DNA of 62,717 nt, taken from positions 1 to 62,717 of the forward strand of contig CBDFGT010000001.1 in NCBI GenBank assembly GCA_965247225.1, written 5' to 3'. This stretch comes from CBDFGT01 sp965247225. Lineage in GTDB: Bacteria; Pseudomonadota; Alphaproteobacteria; Rhizobiales; Rhizobiaceae. This document shows positions 17,721 to 25,477 of this stretch, piece after piece. The stretch's first letter is position 1. Every line of letters starts with the position of its first letter. The notes below the pieces were generated by a model, which saw nothing but the letters and a program-made list of their open reading frames with translations, had not been told where the DNA came from and made no database searches. A program made the position numbers and the translations under genes.

Positions 17721-19622
17721 TTAGTGGATGCCTGAAGGGACCCGTGCGCTGCCTTGGCGCCAGCGTGATGCAACCTGATACCAAGCGATGGTTTCCATGG
17801 CCTTCATGTGGTCAATCCCGGTGTCTGCAATCCTGACACCTTGGCGATACTGGCGGGAAATGCCTGGTGGTTCCAACACAGTTATCAAGTCGCCTTCAAC
17901 CAAGGCAACCTTCTCATAGTTGGAGACATAGACCTCCGTGTCCAAATCGGTCGAGAGCAAATCCGTTCCGAAGAAGCGGCTCGTGTAAGATGCGTCCAAC
18001 AGGCCGAGCAGGGTTGGCGCCATGTCGATCTGGCTGACCATGCGATCAACCCGCTGCGGCTGCACGAAACCTGGCGACCAGATGATGCACGGAATGTGAT
18101 AGCGATTGAAGTCCAGTTCTTCACGGCCGGCAACAGAATCGGTGTGGTCAGCAACAAAGACAAAGACGGTGTCTTTGAACCAAGGCTTGGTTGAAGCCAG
18201 TTTGACCAATTGGCCAATTGCATAGTCCGAATATTTCACTGCGCCATTGCGTCCACCCGGCGAAGGTATGTCGATTTTACCATCCGGATACGTAAAGGGC
18301 CGGTGATTGGACGTTGTCATGACGGTGTAGAAGAAGTTGCGGTCGGTTGCTTGCGCGGCATCGGCTTGCTTGATCACCTCTTCGAACAGGTCTTCGTCGC
18401 TGACGCCCCAGGCATTTTCGAAACTGATTTCGCTGGCTGGCATGTCGCCTTGATCGATGATTCCATAGCCGTTGGATTGATAGAACCCATTCATGTTGTC
18501 GAAATAGCCATGCCCGCCATAGATGAACTTGGTGTCAAAGCCCGCATCCTGAAACACTCCACCCAGCGTGAACCGGTTGTCGCTTCCGGGCCGACGGATC
18601 ATGGATTGGCCGGGAGTTGGGGGCACAGATAACGAAAGAGCTTCAAGACCGCGCACGGTGCGCGTGCCTGTTGCGCGCATATTGGCCAGAAAAAGCCCTT
18701 CGCTGGCCAGACGGTCGAGGTTTGGTGTCAAATTGTCCTTGCCGCCAAATTCGGTCATGAAAGCGGCATTCATGCTTTCCATGGTCACCTGAATGACGTT
18801 CTTGCGCTTGAAGGGTTGTGGCGAGACAACTTGATGCTCAATGGCGCTCTGCTGATTTCCGGTAATACCGCTGAAGTGCAGCGCGGTGAGGCGGGTCGAT
18901 TCACTGTCTTCGATCGTCGGATAGAATTTTGCAAACTCGATTTCATTGTTAAAAAACGCATGAACGAAATTGTATGGGCCGTTGTAGCCCAACTCTCTGG
19001 CCGTTTCGTTGGGGATGAAATCTACCATGGATTTGCTTGTGACGGCCCATGTGCCGCCACCGATCAAGGCAAACAGGGCAAACGCGCCGAGGCGCGCAAA
19101 AAATGGCGGGTGTGGCTGCAAGCGCTGAAAGATTGAGTTGCGCATGGTGTAAGCCAACATCAGGCCGGCAGCAAAGACCACTGAAAGCAATGTTTTGACC
19201 GGGTAGCTTTGAAAGATGTTCGCCAACACTTCTTGAGTGTAAATCAGATAGTCGACGGCAATGAAATTGAACCGTGTCGTGAACTCTTCCCAAAAGAAGT
19301 ATTCCGAGCATGCCTGAAACGCCATCAGCATTGCCAGAAATGCAAAAAAACCTATTGCAACTGTGCGGTCAATCAGACCGCCAGCAAACCGTTGCGGCAA
19401 GACGAGCGGAAACAACAGGATTGCCGGCAGTGCCAATAAGACAACCACAAGGTCAAACCAGAAGCCGGTCAGCAATGGTGCGAGGTGTTCGGTAAGGCCA
19501 TGAAGCGAACCGGATGAGACGAGCATCAAACCCAACCGGATTGCCGTCTGCGCTGCCAGAAACAGAAGGATGAAAGGCGCTACCCGGCGCAGCACAGACC
19601 TGAAAGCCATCAACACCGACAT
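17721..19622 (-). CDS. LTA-synthase-family sulfatase-domain membrane phosphotransferase
   Basis: A 633-residue protein with five predicted membrane helices in the first ~200 residues, then a periplasmic alkaline-phosphatase-fold domain. Landmarks: VTMESMNA with metal-binding Glu, GTRTVRGLEAL with the nucleophile Thr, VADHTDSVAG with metal Asp-His. In Gram-negative rhizobia such proteins transfer phosphoglycerol to periplasmic cyclic glucans (CgmB/OpgB type) or modify lipids; which one applies here is inference. The ATG at 19622 is preferred to a TTG one codon earlier. Pho-box-like repeats lie about 120-140 bp upstream. Confidence 0.82.
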   Translation of the reverse strand: MSVLMAFRSVLRRVAPFILLFLAAQTAIRLGLMLVSSGSLHGLTEHLAPLLTGFWFDLVVVLLALPAILLFPLVLPQRFAGGLIDRTVAIGFFAFLAMLMAFQACSEYFFWEEFTTRFNFIAVDYLIYTQEVLANIFQSYPVKTLLSVVFAAGLMLAYTMRNSIFQRLQPHPPFFARLGAFALFALIGGGTWAVTSKSMVDFIPNETARELGYNGPYNFVHAFFNNEIEFAKFYPTIEDSESTRLTALHFSGITGNQQSAIEHQVVSPQPFKRKNVIQVTMESMNAAFMTEFGGKDNLTPNLDRLASEGLFLANMRATGTRTVRGLEALSLSVPPTPGQSMIRRPGSDNRFTLGGVFQDAGFDTKFIYGGHGYFDNMNGFYQSNGYGIIDQGDMPASEISFENAWGVSDEDLFEEVIKQADAAQATDRNFFYTVMTTSNHRPFTYPDGKIDIPSPGGRNGAVKYSDYAIGQLVKLASTKPWFKDTVFVFVADHTDSVAGREELDFNRYHIPCIIWSPGFVQPQRVDRMVSQIDMAPTLLGLLDASYTSRFFGTDLLSTDLDTEVYVSNYEKVALVEGDLITVLEPPGISRQYRQGVRIADTGIDHMKAMETIAWYQVASRWRQGSARVPSGIH

Positions 19623-19625
19623 CAA

Positions 19626-19981
19626 ATGAAACCTTTAAGACCGAAGTTCCGGGAAAATTGTGCTCACGGGTGCGAGTGCAGTTTTGCATGCATTCGTCAT
19701 AATCGCTACCCCGTTCACATTTGTGAGGCAGTTAGCAACACACAGCTGACAATCGGCTGACAAGGCCTGCTCATCTTGTCAGCATCCTGTCAGGTTCAAG
19801 CCCGGGAAACTTTGATCGTTGCCGGTTGCCAAAATGCGGTTTGCCGTTAGCTACAGAACGGACTGGTTGAGCCGAATTCAGTTGCAAATGTGTGTTGCTG
19901 CGAAAAGCACTGTAGATTGTATTCGCCAACTGTCTAATATCGGGACAAAAGACACCGAATCGGGCGTAAGGGACAAGTTTC
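19626..19981. other. divergent intergenic region with Pho-box-like repeats
   Basis: 356 bp between the phosphotransferase (minus) and the XRE regulator (plus). Apart from the repeats at 19746-19793 no gene or terminator is visible. Confidence 0.5.
19746..19793. promoter_or_regulatory. two Pho-box-like sites in opposite directions
   Basis: CTGACAA-TCGG-CTGACAA (19746-19763) is TTGTCAG-CCGA-TTGTCAG on the minus strand, facing the phosphotransferase gene. TTGTCAG-CATC-CTGTCAG (19776-19793) faces right. Both have the 7+4+7 layout of PhoB sites; each half-site matches the CTGTCAT consensus at five or six of seven positions. Confidence 0.55.
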
Positions 19982-20740
19982 GTGTCGGTCAAAAGCATTT
20001 TTGCAGCCAATCTCAAAAGATTGTGCGAGAGCCGAAAGAGTCATGCGCAAGTTGCGCGGGATCTGGGCATCAACAGGCAGCAATTCAACGGTTATGTTAC
20101 AGGCAGAAATCTGCCCAATGAAGGGACCATTGACAGGATTTGTGCCTATTTCGGGGTTGAAATCGAAGTTCTATTCCGCGACGGGGTGCCTGAAGAACGG
20201 TTTTCAAATCTGGAAATCCTGACAGACAGCCAGAAACAATTGATAAGCCTTTTCGCCAGCCACGAGCGTTCGGTGACGCGATCCAATATCGCAAAGGGAT
20301 TGTACTATATTTATTTTGACTACCCTGGCGAGCCAGACAAGGTTTTGTGCTCGTTGCTTGCTGTTGGTCGAGAGGGCATTTTGACAACTTTTCGGCGCAT
20401 CACACGCATGAAGGATGGGTCAGGCCGGCAATTGTTGGGAGCGAAAAGCGTTCACAAGGGAATTATTCTCAAGCGCTCCAATAGCCTTTTCATGGTCGGG
20501 CTGGATTCAGTGGGTGATTGGGTGCCATCTATGCTCGTAGCCGATGCCAGTTCGTCATCTTCAGTTCTATACAATGGCTTTGCGCAGGTAATGTCCCCCT
20601 TCAAATTTCATACTGTAAAATTCTGCATCGTTCCTGCAAAACCAAACGAGAAAATCTGGAACGCTATGAAATATATCAAAACGCATAAAAAAAGCGAAGT
20701 GTTTAATAAACTTGGAGAATTACATGATTATTTTGAATAA
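19982..20740 (+). CDS. XRE-family transcriptional regulator with C-terminal sensor-like domain
   Basis: A 252-residue protein. Residues 5-60 form a Cro/C1-type helix-turn-helix (QVARDLGINRQQFNGYVTGR). Residues 90-250 form a separate alpha/beta domain with no motif I recognise, probably ligand or partner binding. The GTG start at 19982 follows AAGGGA. It lies 12 bp from the convergent 65-residue gene and upstream of the peptide and SagB-type genes. It could bind the repeats at 21004-21053; that is inference from position only. Confidence 0.8.
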   Translation: MSVKSIFAANLKRLCESRKSHAQVARDLGINRQQFNGYVTGRNLPNEGTIDRICAYFGVEIEVLFRDGVPEERFSNLEILTDSQKQLISLFASHERSVTRSNIAKGLYYIYFDYPGEPDKVLCSLLAVGREGILTTFRRITRMKDGSGRQLLGAKSVHKGIILKRSNSLFMVGLDSVGDWVPSMLVADASSSSSVLYNGFAQVMSPFKFHTVKFCIVPAKPNEKIWNAMKYIKTHKKSEVFNKLGELHDYFE

Positions 20741-20752
20741 CAAAGTTCTATA

Positions 20753-20950
20753 CTATGGTTTTTTGCTTTCTTCGGCACTCAGAATTGCCATTGAAATTAT
20801 ATAGGTTAGCTCTTTGTTTCTCGATTTCTTGCTTTCAGCAAGCGCGCACTTTAATAGATCGATTATACCAAATATATTCGAATTGTTTCTTGCGCCGTTA
20901 TATTCTAAGTAAGAAATCTCGTTAGTTTCTTTTTTTGTTACACCCAACAT
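20753..20950 (-). CDS. small helical protein, unknown function
   Basis: A 65-residue protein chosen from the ATG at 20950, which has an excellent AGGAGGG site five bases ahead (rc of 20956-20964); the in-frame start at 20998 lacks one. The sequence after residue 25 looks like two amphipathic helices, IIDLLKCALAESKKS and ELTYIISMAILSAEE. Small two-helix proteins of this kind are often seen beside regulators in Rhizobiales, but I cannot name a family. It is convergent with the XRE gene and divergent from the peptide gene; the region is far more AT-rich than its neighbours. Confidence 0.7.
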   Translation of the reverse strand: MLGVTKKETNEISYLEYNGARNNSNIFGIIDLLKCALAESKKSRNKELTYIISMAILSAEESKKP

Positions 20951-21003
20951 TATAACCCTCCTTTCACGCAGCTTACAGTGGCATTTTTGTGCTGGCAATC
21001 AAA

Positions 21004-21053
21004 TACGTAAAATTTATATACATTATATTTATTATACGTAAAATTTACATACA
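21004..21053. promoter_or_regulatory. pair of 19-bp direct repeats with internal dyad
   Basis: TACGTAAAATTTATATACA (21004-21022) and TACGTAAAATTTACATACA (21035-21053) differ at one base and start 31 bp apart, about three helical turns. The second has a GTAAA-A-TTTAC inverted repeat. They lie in the 186-bp gap between the divergent 65-residue gene and the peptide gene and look like operator sites for a dimeric regulator. Confidence 0.65.
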
Positions 21054-21070
21054 CCTATTTTTATTACTTT

Positions 21071-21085
21071 TTAATACTTTATTAA
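21071..21085 (+). promoter_or_regulatory. CtrA-type box upstream of the peptide gene
   Basis: TTAA-N7-TTAACC, the full consensus for the cell-cycle regulator CtrA of alphaproteobacteria, 51 bp before the peptide ATG. The local sequence is AT-rich, so chance is a real alternative. Confidence 0.45.
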
Positions 21086-21136
21086 CCATACTAATAAAAA
21101 CTAGACATGTTGTTGACTAAATCAAGGGAAACTCCA

Positions 21137-21226
21137 ATGAACACCAAATCGAATTCAATCAAACTGACCCCATCCGGCAATAAGAATGTCTTTGTGAAGC
21201 CAGGTATGGCTTTCAACAAAGTTTGA
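21137..21226 (+). CDS. 29-codon peptide, candidate precursor or signal for the SagB-type enzyme
   Basis: ATG at 21137 with AAGGGAAA six bases ahead, TGA at 21224-21226. The peptide starts MNTKSNSIKLTPSGNKN and ends VFVKPGMAFNKV. It has no cysteine, no Asp or Glu, five Ser/Thr, five Lys and two Phe, so it is strongly basic. It is followed by a strong hairpin and then by a SagB-type dehydrogenase 41 bp downstream. A short basic peptide with its own good ribosome site next to such an oxidase resembles a ribosomal peptide precursor. A leader peptide that controls translation of the next gene is the main alternative. I know of no named family that it matches. Confidence 0.6.
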   Translation: MNTKSNSIKLTPSGNKNVFVKPGMAFNKV

Positions 21227-21233
21227 TCGGAGC

Positions 21234-21259
21234 ACCCCTTCCGCGCGAGCGGGAGGGGT
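21234..21259 (+). promoter_or_regulatory. hairpin with GNRA loop that hides the ribosome site of the dehydrogenase gene
   Basis: ACCCCTTCCGC and GCGGGAGGGGT form 11 pairs (one G-U) closed by the tetraloop GCGA; ATTTGTTC follows. The 3' arm contains GGGAGGGG, the Shine-Dalgarno sequence of the ATG at 21268. It can therefore act as partial terminator, mRNA stabiliser or translational switch between peptide and enzyme. Confidence 0.75.
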
Positions 21260-21267
21260 ATTTGTTC

Positions 21268-22281
21268 ATGAAAAAGCACGGTTCCAATACACTTGTCTTT
21301 ACGTTGACCGAGGACGGACTCGTCGGATTCAATTTTCTGCAAAAATCCGGCTTCAACTGTCCGGTTGAATTTCTGGATGCCTTGGCAAACCTGAACAACG
21401 GGGATGCGCAGTCTGCCAGACATGTGCCTGCCGAATGGGTTGAGCTCGGGGCGGTTATTTCTGAAGCTTCAGAGTTTGCAAATTCCGAAAAGGAGTACCT
21501 GGACAAGTGGGAATGGGGGCTGCCCGCCGCCCTTTATCATTTTTGCGTGCAGGGAAACGAATTGCGTTCGCTTGAAGAGGGGGAAGAGCGTCAGCGCGAG
21601 TCTCTTTCAAAAGTTGGACTGCCTGAACTGCATCGCACAAATGCAGAGTATTCACATGTCACAATGCTTGACCGAAGGCCACTTGATAACGGGCTGCTGG
21701 ACCTGATGGCAGAACGCAGATCCAACCGGGAGGTTACCGGTAGCAGCGTATCAAAAGAATGCGTGACCAGACTTTTGTATTCCGGCATGGGTATTACCGG
21801 CTTTACCAACAATGCAGTCGTGGAATTGCCGTTGACGATGACGCCTTCGGGCGGCGCGCGCAATCCATATGAGGCCTACCTTTTTGCCCGCAATGTTGAA
21901 GGTCTTGAACCGGGCATCTATCACTATTCAGCCCAAGATCATTCGCTTGGCAAGCTGGCTGCCCCATTGCCCGAATACCTGTCCGCCATCGTCGGTGGCC
22001 AAGATTGGGCGGATAACATGGCCGGTATTATTGTCCTTGCTGCCCATTTTGAACGCACGATGTGGAAATATGACGATCCGAACGCCTATCGGGTCGTTCT
22101 CATAGAGGCAGGACATATCGGACAAAACATTTTGCTTGCAGCCACAGAGGCAGGCATTGGTGCATGCCCGACAGCCGCACTCAACCATCAACTCTTGTTT
22201 GATGTTCTGGACCTTCCCAGCCGCATCATGTGCGCGCCCATTTATGCAATTGCCTTTGGCGCAGCGCAAGCCAAGGGCTGA
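21268..22281 (+). CDS. SagB-type (nitroreductase-fold) FMN dehydrogenase, putative peptide maturation oxidase
   Basis: A 337-residue protein. Residues 1-140 are an N-terminal domain that includes WEWGLPAALYHF (81-92), reminiscent of the substrate-binding front part of SagB-type enzymes. Residues 145-337 are the nitroreductase fold: AERRSNREV (148-156) for the FMN phosphate, TPSGGARNPYEAYL (192-205), AGHIGQNILLAA (281-292) and GIGACPTAALN (296-306). SagB-type enzymes oxidise azolines to azoles in ribosomal peptides. No cyclodehydratase (YcaO) gene is nearby, so a thiazole pathway cannot be complete here. The ATG at 21268 is chosen because of the GGGAGGGG site nine bases ahead; a TTG at 21223 overlaps the peptide stop. 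Confidence 0.85.
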   Translation: MKKHGSNTLVFTLTEDGLVGFNFLQKSGFNCPVEFLDALANLNNGDAQSARHVPAEWVELGAVISEASEFANSEKEYLDKWEWGLPAALYHFCVQGNELRSLEEGEERQRESLSKVGLPELHRTNAEYSHVTMLDRRPLDNGLLDLMAERRSNREVTGSSVSKECVTRLLYSGMGITGFTNNAVVELPLTMTPSGGARNPYEAYLFARNVEGLEPGIYHYSAQDHSLGKLAAPLPEYLSAIVGGQDWADNMAGIIVLAAHFERTMWKYDDPNAYRVVLIEAGHIGQNILLAATEAGIGACPTAALNHQLLFDVLDLPSRIMCAPIYAIAFGAAQAKG

Positions 22282-22560
22282 TGCCACAATCCAAGATGGC
22301 GCGGATCTGAGGTAAGCAAAGCATTTACCATGACGCAAGGTGTGCCGAGGTACTCCATCGCGATTCAGTCAATCTTCAACATTTACTCCCAAGCTGAATA
22401 TGATGGGTCTTGGTGCGTGCACCAGGCGGCATGATGCTCACCCTGCACCTTCGGCGGTCGGCCGAAATGAAAAAACCAGAAAATTTGATGCGGATATCAG
22501 CTGAATCGCAGTGGCATTCAGAAAGTCGGCTTTTGCTGAAAATCCGCCAAGGGGAAGCGT

Positions 22561-22947
22561 ATGCGGATGCTCATTGTGGATGACGTCATGACAAATGCAG
22601 CCGTTCTCAAGAGAATGGCGATGCGTGTATTCGGCGGTGATATCGATATCGAAACATCCTCGATGGCCGCGATCAATGCTTGCCACGAGCGAAAGTATGA
22701 TTTGATCATCACTGATTACAACATGCCTGATCTGGACGGCATCAGCATGGTCAGCATTCTTCGCTATTTTGATGAATACAAGCGAACGCCCATTTTGATG
22801 ACTTCGGCCTATTCCGACCCGGCAATCATAAGCAAGGCCATGCGGCTCGGTATCAACGATTTCATTTCGAAACCTGTCCATACCGAGCATTTCCGCAACC
22901 GCATTCAGTACTATCTTTCCCAACGCCCGAGTGCATATGCGGCCTAG
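22561..22947 (+). CDS. single-domain response regulator (CheY-like)
   Basis: A 128-residue stand-alone receiver domain with VDD at residues 6-8, phospho-acceptor Asp52 in TDYNMPDLDG, Thr81 in MTSAYSD and Lys104 in ISKPV, all conserved. No output domain. It is followed 46 bp later by a PAS-GGDEF protein, and a close paralogue (same MRMLIVDDV front) lies beyond it. It probably relays phosphate or binds a partner, perhaps in c-di-GMP or chemotaxis control; the partner is unknown. Confidence 0.9.
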   Translation: MRMLIVDDVMTNAAVLKRMAMRVFGGDIDIETSSMAAINACHERKYDLIITDYNMPDLDGISMVSILRYFDEYKRTPILMTSAYSDPAIISKAMRLGINDFISKPVHTEHFRNRIQYYLSQRPSAYAA

Positions 22948-22993
22948 CGCATCATTTTTCATGTCAACATGATCCCGAAGGGAGCATATCTGC

Positions 22994-23995
22994 ATGCATA
23001 CCAACCATCCATTTGGCACGATAGTCCGGAGAAGTGCCGCGCCCAAGTTTGTGCCGGACATCAATGAACCGGAAACCGAGGCGCAATCCCCCGACCAGCT
23101 TCGCGAGCGCATTCGTTTGCTCGAAGCAGTTATCGGCAATTTCCCCGGTGGGCTTTTGTTGTTTGATCAGGATTTGCGGCTTGTGCTTTGCAACAAGCAG
23201 CAACTGGATTTGCTGGAATATCCGCAAGCTTTGTTTTCTAGCGGAAATCCGACGTTGAAGGACATCATAAGATGCAACGCCGAGCGTGGCGAATATGGGC
23301 CCGGTTCGGTCGAAATGCATGTTTCGACGAAAATGGCGCTGGTGGAACAAAAGTTGCCACATGTATTTGAGCGGACGAGACCGAACGGTACCATTCTCGA
23401 AATTCGCGGCGTGCCGCTGGCAGAGGGCGGTTTTGTGACGACCTATCTCGATGTTACCGAACAGCGCAAAAACCAGACGATCATCGAACACATGGCACTC
23501 CATGATTCGATTACAGGTTTGCCCAATCGAACCAAATTGGCGAAACACCTGAACCAGGCGCTTGACCAAATAGCCGAAGGTCAGTCGTTTGCGGTGCACT
23601 ATATAGACTTGGATCGGTTCAAACCAATCAACGACAGTCATGGCCATCAAGTGGGCGACAATGTCCTTGAATCAGTTGCCAAACGGCTGCTCGATTCCGT
23701 GCGTGAGACCGATTTTGTGGCACGTATCGGCGGTGATGAGTTTATCATCATCCAGTTGGGCATCCGCAGTGCCCGTGATGCCGAACATATTGCCAAACGG
23801 GTAATCGGATCGATTTCGCGTGAGCATTTTGTTGAAAACAAATCCTACAGCATTGGCGCCAGCATCGGCATCTCGGTAGCGCCGGATGACAGCATGAGTT
23901 CTGACGAGCTGGTTCGGAAGGCTGACATAGCAATGTACCGGAGCAAAAAATCCGGTGGCAACCAGTTCAATTTTTTCTCGCAATGTGCGGCTTGA
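22994..23995 (+). CDS. PAS-GGDEF diguanylate cyclase
   Basis: A 333-residue soluble protein. Residues 40-160 form a PAS domain (NFPGGLLLFDQDLRLVLCN), residues 165-330 a GGDEF domain. The active site GGDEF is intact at 246-250, preceded five residues earlier by RETD (237-240), the inhibitory c-di-GMP site RxxD. HDSITGLPNR and DLDRFKPINDSHGHQVGD are typical. It should make c-di-GMP and be feedback-inhibited. It sits between two single-domain response regulators. Confidence 0.93.
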   Translation: MHTNHPFGTIVRRSAAPKFVPDINEPETEAQSPDQLRERIRLLEAVIGNFPGGLLLFDQDLRLVLCNKQQLDLLEYPQALFSSGNPTLKDIIRCNAERGEYGPGSVEMHVSTKMALVEQKLPHVFERTRPNGTILEIRGVPLAEGGFVTTYLDVTEQRKNQTIIEHMALHDSITGLPNRTKLAKHLNQALDQIAEGQSFAVHYIDLDRFKPINDSHGHQVGDNVLESVAKRLLDSVRETDFVARIGGDEFIIIQLGIRSARDAEHIAKRVIGSISREHFVENKSYSIGASIGISVAPDDSMSSDELVRKADIAMYRSKKSGGNQFNFFSQCAA

Positions 23996-24274
23996 AAATT
24001 ACCGGTCCATCTGTGTGTGCGCGGGCACTGCCTTGCCTGCCATCCGACGCCGTTCCCCGGAGAAAATTACAAAGTGTTTTAAGGATTGGGTTCAGGCGAT
24101 GTTCACGCGATTGTGCGACGCTGTGCCTGGGCTGAATTTTGATTTCCCAGCGGCATGAAGCCGTCTGCGCCCGTCCGGCCAATGCCCGGAATGTGATAAA
24201 GAATCCTCCAGAACATACACCAGCCAAAACACAGCCATTTTGGCTGAAACAACCAGAATAAGTCAGGAAGAAAC

Positions 24275-24691
24275 ATGAGAATGCTCATCGTTGATGACGT
24301 TGTCACAAACTGTGCCGTGATGAAGCGAATGGCAATGCGGGTCTTTGAAGGCGAAATAGACACCGTCACCTCGCCCGCTTCCGCCATTCTCGCGTGCAGG
24401 GAAAACACCTATGACATTGTCGTGACCGATTACATGATGCCGGAAATTGACGGCATATCGATGGTCAGCATCATCCGAGATATCGATGATTACAAAGATG
24501 TGCCCATCATCATGACTTCCGCAAGCCCCAGCCCTTGGCTCCCGACGGTCTCCAAGGAAAACGGAATAGACGAGTTCATCACAAAGCCGATCAACATGGC
24601 TGATTTCCGCGGTTTGATCGTGAAGTACACAGGCCGCTTCACGAAAGTTGCCGGCCTTGAATGGGATGGTGGGACGGCGGCTTTCGCATGA
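24275..24691 (+). CDS. single-domain response regulator, paralogue of the 22561 gene
   Basis: A 138-residue receiver with Asp52 (TDYMMPEIDG), Thr81 (IMTSAS) and Lys104 (ITKPI). It matches the regulator at 22561-22947 nearly position by position at the N-terminus (MRMLIVDDV, KRMAMRVF), so the two arose by duplication. A short C-terminal extension ends KVAGLEWDGGTAAFA. AGGAAG precedes the start. No histidine kinase is nearby. Confidence 0.9.
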   Translation: MRMLIVDDVVTNCAVMKRMAMRVFEGEIDTVTSPASAILACRENTYDIVVTDYMMPEIDGISMVSIIRDIDDYKDVPIIMTSASPSPWLPTVSKENGIDEFITKPINMADFRGLIVKYTGRFTKVAGLEWDGGTAAFA

Positions 24692-25477
24692 TGGCCACCC
24701 GCTTTGCTTCATTGCAAAGAAGTCAGTCCCGAACAAGGCACACCACATAGTTCGAACCTTATGCCGTGGAGGCGTATGGTTTGCGGCATTAAGATCAAAG
24801 TTCACGTCGCATTGCCGGCATGCCTTCTTCCACAAGTTGCCGCATGCGTTTTTCCCAGTGAATTGCAAACAGTTCCAATGCCAGCCCTCAGAAGCGGCCA
24901 GCCTGATGTTGTGGGTGCCGCCAGCTACATTTTTATCGAGGCGAATGCATGGACGACATGTCAGGGAAACCTTGTTTCAAGCCGTTCGGGAAATCAGAAA
25001 TCTGCCAATCTGATCTGCGATGACGGTGATGCCGGTACGGTGAAAATCCAGGATACGCCCCGATTGGGCCCCGCTTCAGACTATTTCATTCGGCATGGCG
25101 ACCATCACGGGCTCGTCCATCTTTTCAAAGTCGACGAGGCGATCGTTGTCGGAAATCCTGCGGCCGTCCGGAGGCGGAAATTGCCGATGATGGGATTGTC
25201 TGCGAAACCAGATTTCGAATGATATGATCCGTTCCTCTTGGGTGACTGACAATTTGTCATTTCGACATTTCGGGACCTTTTGATCATTATGTGCTGCACA
25301 AGTCTTGCAAATTCGGGGATTCGAACCGGGAATATGCAATTGTGCCGCATTAATTTCCAAAATCTCAATCAATTCAGGTGTATACAGGCAATTGCGGTGC
25401 CGGTTTAATCCGGTTGCATGAGCTGAGCCGCCTCCGATTACCGGAATGTTTTGAAATGTTCATTCCGGGAAACCAAA
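24692..25477. other. gene-poor stretch
   Basis: 786 bp in which no open frame has a convincing start site, codon pattern or recognisable motif. Frames of up to about 170 codons exist on the plus strand (24704-25222), but they lack a ribosome site and read as low-complexity mixtures. It may be a decayed gene or regulatory DNA. I see no repeat, RNA gene or mobile element in it. Confidence 0.5.

Noticed and set aside
21137..21226. Methanobactin, PQQ or lanthipeptide precursor
   Set aside because: The peptide has no cysteine, no E-x-x-x-Y core and no matching MbnB, PqqE or Lan enzymes nearby.
22438..22475. Terminator with TTCGGC/GCCGAA stem after the dehydrogenase
   Set aside because: The stem is only 6 bp and no T-run follows on the coding strand.
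24704..25222. 172-codon plus-strand frame
   Set aside because: No ribosome site, odd composition, no recognisable motif, and several alternative frames of similar length overlap it.
25310..25345. tRNA T-arm-like GATTCGAACC sequence
   Set aside because: The flanking bases do not form a 5-bp stem and no acceptor or anticodon arm could be built around it.
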